NCBI RefSeq assembly: GCF_963678635.1
Contig: NC_087065.1
Location: forward strand, 25,565,254 to 25,629,253
Length of the DNA: 64,000 bases
Reading direction: 5' to 3'
Source: Symsagittifera roscoffensis
Lineage: Eukaryota; Xenacoelomorpha; Acoela; Convolutidae
Below are positions 56,440-64,000 of this stretch, piece after piece; the stretch's first letter is position 1, and every line of letters starts with the position of its first letter. Position numbers and translations under genes: made by a program. The notes below the pieces were generated by a model, which was not told the origin of the DNA, did not search any database, and worked only from the letters and a program-made list of their open reading frames with translations.

Positions 56440-56690
56440 ACTCGAAAAATGGGGAGGAATTTTGTGTTCCGGTGTTTTTATTTTTTATGTTCTTTATCAC
56501 CCAGAATCAGGTAATACAAATGATCATTGAAATGTGTGGAGTGATATATCATAACAAAGTACTTTCGGTCGTGATTCGAACATTATTAAAAACTTCAAAA
56601 AAGTTGATTTTGTAGAGAAAAACCCGTCTATAGTTTTTGATTTTTGGTCTAATTTCGCGAGCGAGCGAGCAGGCTTGTTTTGCTTAATTT
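56440..56690 (+). repeat. Dispersed repeat family R1, copy 1
   Basis: Begins AAAATGGGGAGGAATTT, passes through GTGATATATCATAACAAAGT and GTCGTGATTCGAACATTAT, and ends with GCGAGCGAGCGAGCAGGCT. Homologous to 61225-61480 and 62780-63050. A decayed tRNA-like head (GGAACTTGAATCCCTGCCCG) lies just upstream at about 56340-56385. Confidence 0.6.
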
Positions 56691-56950
56691 AAGCTGCTTA
56701 CAAAAGCCTATTTCTGCCTAATTTTAGTTTTACTCAAATGAAATTAGTTTTTGAAGTGTTCAACGCCATTTTAGAAATCAAAAATATCAGAAAAAAAATT
56801 AGAAAAAAATTAACTTTTATTTTTTTTGTTTTTCCTGTCATTTGAAAAAAAATCTTGTCGATTTTGATCTGTTTTACTTTTAGTCTCGAATATGCCTGAG
56901 CTCAACATGCAGAAAAAAACGACACTAATACGAAAAAAAAAAATTTGCGT

Positions 56951-57578
56951 TTTTTTAAGACTATGGTCCGAACATTCTCTGCTACTTGCACAGCAACCGG
57001 CTGTCCTAATTGGTATTGCCGGCTAACTATCGCATATTTTTGTCGGCTATTTGTTTTTCGTACTTCAGCATCGTACAGAGTGTCTTCCCTGCGCGCATTA
57101 GTTAGTCCAGAGCATCCAGAACATTACAAAAAGGAATCGAAGTAAAATATCCTCTTATATATGAACGTAGATAACTTCAATGGCGTGTGAAGTATTTTAG
57201 TTTAAATCTTTATTTCAATTGCTGCAACTTGACTGAAAAAGAAACCACCCCAAACATAATTATTCCGGTTTTCTCTGGAAACTTTTGTGTTTTTAAGACT
57301 ATGGTCCGAACAGTCTCTGCTACTTGCACAGTAACCAGCTATCCTAATTGGTATTGTCGGCTTACTATCGCATATTTTTGTCGGCTATTCGTTTTTCGTA
57401 CTTCAGCATCGTACAGAATGTCTTTCCTGCGCGCATTAGTTAGCCCAGAGCATCCAGAACATTACAAAAAGTTTTTTTAAGACTATGGTCCGAACATTCT
57501 CTGCTACTTGCACAGTAACCGGCTATCCTAATTGGTATTGTCGGCCTACTATCGCATATTTTTGTCGGCTATTCGTTT
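56951..57578 (+). repeat. Three tandem copies of a ~110-base block, two joined to the duplicated exon
   Basis: TTTTTAAGACTATGGTCCGA starts copies at about 56953, 57290 and 57474. Each runs through GCTACTTGCACAG and CTAATTGGTATTG to CATATTTTTGTCGGCTATT. The first two continue into the exon copy (ACTTCAGCATCGTACAGA...); the third does not. The frames 56945-57145 and 57187-57480 that include the exon copies have no start signals I trust. Confidence 0.7.
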
Positions 57579-57599
57579 TGGCTTAAAACCCGTTCCGTT

Positions 57600-58430
57600 T
57601 TTTTCAATTGATCAGTTTAATTCCTCTTCAGTGTTTCATAAAACTTGCGAAAGCAAATGTCTTGTAATCGGCAACTAGATTTTTTCCCCGTGAACAACAT
57701 TTACAAATTTTCATCTTTCTTCATAACTGAATATGATCAACCTTTAGGTTCCTTTGCACTTACCCTCAAAAATACGCCGTCTTATTTGCTCCCTTAGGCC
57801 AGGGGTTCAAACTCCGGCCTAACTTTTTTTAGGAAGTATGCAATTGAACATTTTTTCCGCTAAAACTTAATTTGTCGGACTTTCGTTTATCTGCTCAAGT
57901 TTTTCGACGTAATTGATAAATCGAGGACTTTTTTGTGTTTTAAGCAAGTATCGTGGTAGTTGCAAGTTTCTTTAATTGTAGTCTTAAGACTCTTCAAACT
58001 TTTTCAAAATTTTTCATAAAATCAATTTTAGTTTCGCCTCATTTGGTGTCTGCACTGAGATTGTCGGCTTTGTTTTCGCTTCATAGGTTTTTTTTCGTTC
58101 CTAATATAAAGTTCAAATATGTATGGTTTTGCATTGATGCCTAATGCTTTTTTTTTCACAAAAACAGTTATTATGAAAATGTATAGGACTGAGTTTTTTT
58201 CTTTTTTGAGACGCACCACTCAAAAACTTTTTCATTTTTTGCAAAAATTTATTTTTCTCAGAAAGTATTCTGCCGAATGTGAAAAAGGGTATCGATGGAA
58301 AGATCTTCCACTCATTTGTTCGCCTGCATACTCATTTATTCTTTTTTGCTCTACCCTTTTGTGTACAGCTTTCGAAAAAATCTGTGGAGGGATTATTTGA
58401 CCCACGTTTTTGATATATACTTTTTTCGGT
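57600..58430. other. AT-rich stretch with a SINE-like head
   Basis: CTCCCTTAGGCCAGGGGTTCAAACTCCGGCC at 57788-57820 looks like the 3' half of a tRNA-derived head. The open frames 57953-58144 and 58119-58400 are low complexity and not supported. Confidence 0.4.
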
Positions 58431-60640
58431 TTCTTGAAAACTACCCTCCTAAATCTGAGTTTTAGGTTTCATTGAATTGAAGGGATTCAAAGAATTTTCC
58501 TGCATAAGCGGCCCCACCCAATTTTTTCACACATGAATTTATCGCCCTCGGAATAGTTAAATGAATTTTTGATTTTTGTACCCTTTTTTTGGATCTCTTT
58601 GGCTTTTCTCTAAAAGGAACCTCTCAAAGCTGAGATTGTGGGTTCAACGAATATAGCGGGTAGTGGGAAGCTCTTCTCTATTAGCGGCCACTCACAAATT
58701 TTTTAACACAAAATGTTATGGTTTAGGAAAAGTCAAATTTTTGATTGCATGGCCGTATTTTTCTAAACCTTTTACCCTTGGGAAAGCAAGTGTCTTGTAA
58801 TCGGGAATAAGACCTTTTTTACCGTAAAAACTTTTCATCACATTCGTATGTAGCTTCTTTTATCAAATTTTATCAACTTGCAGACCCTTTCAAATTTAGT
58901 CTGGAGGTAATGCAGTTGCCTTTGCACCCTAAGGTCTGGGTTTCAAATTTTTTTCTGGGAAAAGTTGATAGTCTGACTTTTGTTTGTCTACTTATGAAGT
59001 GTTTTTTGCTCTGAAGCAGTTTTCAATTAAGTGTCAAATGGTTTTGATTATCTGCAGTTTTTAATCTTGCTTACCCTTACTGGTATTTTTTTTCTTTTTT
59101 TTACGCTTGGATATTTGACTAGGCCTGAATAATTTCGGTTTTTCTTTTGTCAGTTTTGTGAAACTTTTTTGTATCGGCTGAGCGAGAAAAGTTATTTATC
59201 TTTATTTTGAATTTTTCAGGTGCATTCAAGTATAAAAGTTAGGGTTTCAAACAATTTTATTGCTCAATTTTCACATAACTGTTTCCTTTCCAAGTTTTTT
59301 CCCGTAAATTGGGAATTGTTTGACTTTGGTTTGTTGCTACATCGCGAAATCTGTTGGTGGTGCAAGCGACTTTGTCTTATCATAAATTTTCCCGTTCTGT
59401 ATTCATTTTTTTTAACTCACAGGTGCAAGTATTGTTTTATGTAGTTTCAGTGTAATTTTTTCGGCTTTATTTCCTTATTATGTTTTCTTTTTAATTTTTT
59501 CTAAGCAAATTTCCTTGAAGATACAAGTACAAGTGTTGTTCCTTGTAGCTTCGGAGGGACTTAAATTTTTAAGATAATTCTTTTTAATCTTTTTTTTTCG
59601 CGTCAAATGCTGTCTGCTTAAAAATTGTCGGCTTTGTTTTTTTCTGTTGCTAATATGATATTCAAGTGTCTGGCATCTTTCCCTAAAACGAACTTCTGCC
59701 GACATCCACTTAAATTTTGGTAGATTCATTTTTTCAACTTTCTAAACTTTTTTCGACATGTTTTTATGTTTGTGTTGTATTGCTAGAGAAGCTCCGCTTT
59801 GTCTCTGCGTTGAACTTTTTCGAAAACTACCCTCTAATATCTGAGTTTGTAGGTTAAATACAAAATACGGGCTGTAGAAAACTTCTTTGCATAAGCGTGT
59901 ACGCCCATTTTTTGACAGAAAACGTGTTGGCTCTCGGAAAAGTCGACGTTTTAATTGTTCAACCGCTTTGAAACTTTTTGATTTTCCTGAGAACTACTAG
60001 TCCAAATCTGAATTTTTGCGTTCAGTCGTAATTACAGGCTAGGATGTTTTTATGGGCTAGCGGTTACCTCTTTTTTACACAACAAGCTATGATTCTCGGA
60101 AATGTCAAGTTTTTTGTTTGTTGACTTTTTTTGTACTTTTCTTGCTAATTATCCTGCCAAATCTGATTAAAATACGTTTAAAATTATATTGTTAAAAGCT
60201 ACCTTTATAATTGGCTACACCCACTTTTAAAAAAAGTTATGGCTTCAGACCAGTCAAAGTTCTGAAACTTCGACCTTTATTTGAAAACTTTTTGACTTAA
60301 ATAAAAAACTACCGTGCCAATTCTCAAGTTAGGTGTTTTATCGAAAACGCTGATTGTGCAAACTTTCTCTACTTTAGCGGCCACAACCTGATTTTTTTGG
60401 AAAAAAATTGTGGAGTTTGAAAAGTCAAGTTTTTGAGCTTTGACCGTTTTTTAGAAACTTTTCGAGTTTTCTTAATAACTACCCTATCAAATATGAGATG
60501 AAAACTCAATTGAAAGAACCCGTTGAGAAAATAATTCCTACAGAAGCGGCGACGCCTTGTTTTTGCAAGAGAAAAGTTATGTCGTTGGGAAATTTTCCTT
60601 ATCTCAAAAATTTTCACTCTTCTTATTTATTGTAGTAGAG
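58430..60640. repeat. Degenerate ~165-bp repeat, about seven units in two groups
   Basis: Units share GAAAACTACCCTCCAAATCT, a CATAAGCGGCCACACCCA-like centre and CTCGGAAAAGTCAAATTTTT. Two units lie at 58430-58760 and five at about 59815-60640. Unit identity is low, so the array is old. The intervening 58770-59810 holds another tRNA-like head (58895-58955, TAGTCTGGAGGTAATGCAGT) and AT-rich DNA. Confidence 0.6.
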
Positions 60641-61224
60641 AAACCATTAAAGTTTTGGGCAAAGTTCAATTTTTGAAATCACTAGTTTCGTTCAGCATCA
60701 GTTTAGGAAATATAGTTAATATCATACACATACCTCAAGCTTTAGATGTTCCTTTAGTTGTTTTTTAACAAGACATACAAAAATGTTTGATCACCTAGTT
60801 TTTTTTTTCAATATTTAATTTTTTTTCGAATTATGTTTTTTTATGTTTGTGCTCTATCGCAAGTGGTGGGAAGCTCCGCTTAGCTTATGTGTCTAGATTT
60901 TAAACAATGTTTTTTGTTTGAGGCTCTCACTTTAGTCTCTTCTTTTCTCTGAATGGTGAATTTAGTATGTGAGTATGCGCGTTTTTGCAATCAACGTAAC
61001 CTAAGGTACAACTTTTATTGAAAAACAAAAACTATTTTCTTATCAATTGATTTTTTCAATGTTTTGAGCTTTTATCTGTCCGCTCAGTTTCGTTATGTCA
61101 TTTCCTTGTTTGTCTTTTCTTCATTATGCCATGTTTCACTTGTTATGATTGAAAATTTTTTGACTTTATCTTTTTGACTTTAATTCTTAATCTATCAAGT
61201 CATATTTTCTTGTTGTTCTGTTTA
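60641..61224. other. AT-rich, no gene
   Basis: Contains one GGGAAGCTCCGCTTAGC repeat copy (about 60865). Nothing else supported. Confidence 0.4.
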
Positions 61225-61900
61225 GTGAAAGTGGGGAAAGAACTTTATCTCGGTTGATTTTAGCTCTTTTAAAAACTTCTAATGCTAAATCAGGTACAAC
61301 AAATAACTAACAAAGCTGGTCGAGTGATGTATCATAATAAAAGCATATAAGTCATAATTCGAACGACATTGAAAAACCTCAAAGAATTAGTCTCGATTTT
61401 GAGAAAAATACCGGTTTGAAACCTTTGATTTATTTTAGTTTCGAGAATTAGATTTGAATTTGCAGCATTGTATCAACGCTTTACCTGCTTACCTAACTGT
61501 ATCTAAACTGGTGATTGAGAGGCTAGCATTTTCATCAAAAAGTCATCTAGTTTGCAACAAAAAAAAATCAAGTTTTTAGTTAACTTTGTTCGGTTGATTG
61601 GAACTAAGTGAAAGATGTATTTGCGTTTATTCATCGTCGCTCAGTTGCAGTAATCCTAGACACGCCCAGACAAAATAGGAGTGATGTTCATTATTTGGAA
61701 ACTTTCGAAAATTTGGAAATGAGTAGACCTAATTGGCATATTTTTCAGCTTATATCTCTATTATAATTGTGTCATGGTTGAAATGTGATCTTGGTTTTTT
61801 TTGATTTTTTTTTCATTTCGAGTTTTTTTTCATATCATGCTTGCTTCCGATTTTAAATTTTTCCCTATTACGCTTGCGATAAGCGAGCGATATCAAACTG
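61225..61900 (+). repeat. Dispersed repeat family R1, longer copy 2
   Basis: Aligns with 62780-63600 along its length: GTGATGTATCATAATAAAAG, GTAATCCTAGACACGCCCAG, AAATGAGTAGACCTAATTGG, CATGCTTGCTTCCGATTTT. Divergent (many substitutions and indels). No coding potential seen. Confidence 0.6.
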
Positions 61901-61969
61901 GAATATAGATTTTTTTCGGGTTAACAACTTTTTTTTGCAAAATCACGTTAATCACTAGACTTCATTCAC

Positions 61970-62480
61970 GTGTAAAAGTTAAGTTCTACCGGTCTACTGT
62001 GCAGTTCTTTTAAGAAGTAATGCCTTAGTTTTTGAAAACAAAATATTCCGTTACAAAAAAAATTTCGGACTATTGTTAGTCTGATTATGTTCTATCGGCT
62101 TAGTTGCCGCATTACGGAATTTTCTTGTTTCACAAAACATTTAACGAAAACCGTATGATAGCTTGGTTTACATCAAAATTTATTAGCTTTTCAGGCACAC
62201 GTGGTTTTTGAGAAAAATGCTACGCATGAGATGGTAAAGATTTTTGCTCGAACCAGGCAATAATTTGTTTTTATTCAAAAAGGAACTATTCTGTTTCAAA
62301 AACTTGCCGACTTGTTGTGTCTCTGCTTATGTTTGGTCGGTCTAGTTGCCTGGTTACGGATTTTTGCTGGGCTGTAAGTAATTTTTTTGTAATTGAATAA
62401 GCTTTGATTTGTAACCGTAAGTTGTAAACTTACTAAGTTTGTAATTTTTTTCATGTTTTTTTGCTGGTTTGTCGTCTTCA
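61970..62480 (+). repeat. SINE-body repeats
   Basis: Two copies of the body found at 48060-48130: AATATTCCGTTACAAAAAAA with GGCTTAGTTGCCGCATTACG (62040-62115), and GGAACTATTCTGTTTCAAAA with GGTCTAGTTGCCTGGTTACG (62280-62360). Heads are too decayed to call. Confidence 0.5.
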
Positions 62481-62779
62481 ATTGCTTTTGTTTATGTTTT
62501 ATCGAGTAACTGACCTAGCTAAGCGTTGTTTTAATGGGAAAACATATTTTTAAGTTTTTGTGTGTACCCGGAATGTATGTGTGTATCCGTGTAGGAATGT
62601 ACTTTTTTGTCATGACTTCGTATTTTTGTGTATTTTGGCTGAGACGTTCTTTCGTTAGAAGCTTTCGGTTTCTAAGTAAACTTTGCTCTCAGTTTTTGTT
62701 ATTCATTTATCCAATGTTTAATTTGTATCTTTTTGATTCGAATTGTTTTAATCAAGTAATCATTTTTTGTTGTTCTGTA

Positions 62780-63600
62780 CTCTGAAAATGGGGAGGAATT
62801 TCAACTTCGGGTTGGTGGTTTTTAGTGTGGGTTCTTATTTTTTTTGATAAAAATTTTTTCATTGAAAATAAGGTACCACAAAAATTTATCAAACCGTGCG
62901 AGTGCCATATCTTGATAAAACCCTGTAAGTCATAATTTGAACAAAATTAGAAGGCTTCAAACAATGCGTCTGGGTTTTGAGAAATACCGGATTGCAATCT
63001 TTGGTTTTTGTCTAGTTTCAAGCTAACGGAGCGAGCGAGCAGGCTGATGAAATAAAACTGAAAACAATTTAATCAGTGAAAACTAAGTTTTTTCCCCTAA
63101 AATTAGTTTTGAAGAAAACTTTATTTACTTTAAGTTTTATAATGCCTTGTTTTTTGAATTTTTTGTATATGCAATGATTGATGAGTTTTTTGCTTTTTTT
63201 GAAGTTACTTGTTCTGAAATTAGCTAATTTAAGTGGCATCTCGTTTTATTACATTTGCAGCATTGTATCTAGCAGATTTATCAAAATTCATCCAATTTGC
63301 AGCAAGAAAAGTGAAATTTGTTCGGTTGATGAGAAGTAGGTGAAGATTGTTTTTCCATATAGTCATCGTAGTTCAGTTTCAGTAATCCTACACGCCTAGA
63401 AAAGTTAATAGTGAGGTTTCATAATACGAAATTTTATTAAAATTTTAGAAATGAGTACACCTAATTGGCGCCTTTTATCAGCTTATCTATCTCTATTCAT
63501 ATCGTGCCACGGTTGAAAACTGATCCTGGCTTTTTTCTGATTTTTTTTCGATTATCGTATTGTTCATATCTAGCTTGCTTCCGATATCTGATCTTTGCTT
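62780..63600 (+). repeat. Dispersed repeat family R1, longer copy 3
   Basis: Same order of blocks as 61225-61900, starting GAAAATGGGGAGGAATTTC and including GGAGCGAGCGAGCAGGCT at about 63030. Confidence 0.6.
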
Positions 63601-64000
63601 GAAGGAATATACTTGTCATTTCTTTTTGTTCTTATTTTTTTTTATTATTTGTTCTTTATCGGTATCGCAAGCTTTCGAAGCTTCGCTTTGCCTCTGTGTT
63701 CAAGTTCAAGGAAAAATTGAGGAATCCGGAGACAATCTGCGGAACCCAGCGAATAAAACTGAATCCTCTGTCAAAAAGGGAAATTAAAAAGTCATAACTG
63801 TTATAGAGAATACCGCAGAATTCACTGACAAATTGTGAAGTCTAGCTACACATTTTGGGGTCCAGCTACTTCCAGTTCCACGTAAAAGAAAATACTTATA
63901 GGCATTATGTGTGGCTTTGTTTTTTTTAAAAAAAATTTGATCGTTTTTCAAAATAATTTTTTCATTTGAACTTTTTCTTCTATCAAGTCATCTTTCCTCG
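63601..64000. other. AT-rich end of window, no gene
   Basis: Includes a TCGAAGCTTCGCTTTGCC repeat copy at about 63676. The open frame 63560-63787 is not supported. Confidence 0.4.

Overview
The window is nuclear DNA of a metazoan, most likely an invertebrate. It holds two recognisable host genes: an intronless alpha-tubulin (45701-47056) and a three-exon RNA polymerase II subunit RPB9 (51246-53001) with GT-AG introns. Almost everything else is retrotransposon or other repeat. Species cannot be named from the sequence. Pyrimidine-AG acceptors just upstream of both start codons fit either 5' UTR introns or spliced-leader trans-splicing.

Layout. 1-5727 is the 5' part of a minus-strand Gypsy-like LTR retrotransposon (element A), running off the left edge: long gag with two CCHC knuckles, a leader full of ACCCYTCCGG motifs, a primer-binding site (5701-5715) and an LTR edge at 5728. 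7300-13357 holds plus-strand Penelope-like element (PLE) debris: a GIY-YIG-like end, then a 1.8-kb RT-bearing unit duplicated in tandem. 12825-38230 is interpreted as one minus-strand LTR element of about 25 kb (element B). Its 5' LTR is at 37477-38230, followed in coding order by a primer-binding site, a leader with a 21-bp minisatellite, a decayed gag, an aspartic protease, an amplified pol region (RT/RNase H twice, integrase three times), a macro-domain-like ORF, a 5.6-kb GC-rich accessory region whose best ORF is an SGNH-hydrolase-like protein, a polypurine tract and the 3' LTR (12825-14088). The macro and SGNH cargo downstream of integrase is the most unusual content here.

38357-42350 is a nearly complete minus-strand LINE (ORF1 plus endonuclease/RT ORF2) broken by only three nonsense codons. 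43089-44321 is a second, 5'-truncated LINE. 44718-45380 is a cluster of small inverted-repeat elements directly upstream of the tubulin gene. 47060-51110 is AT-rich sequence with tRNA-like SINE heads and a 650-bp tandem duplication that ends just before RPB9. 53000-64000 has no intact gene that I can see. It holds a possible orphan terminal exon (55547-55666) with nearby partial duplicates, a degenerate ~165-bp repeat array and several dispersed repeat families.

All retroelement ORFs here carry frameshifts, stops or deletions, so none looks autonomous. The two host genes look intact.
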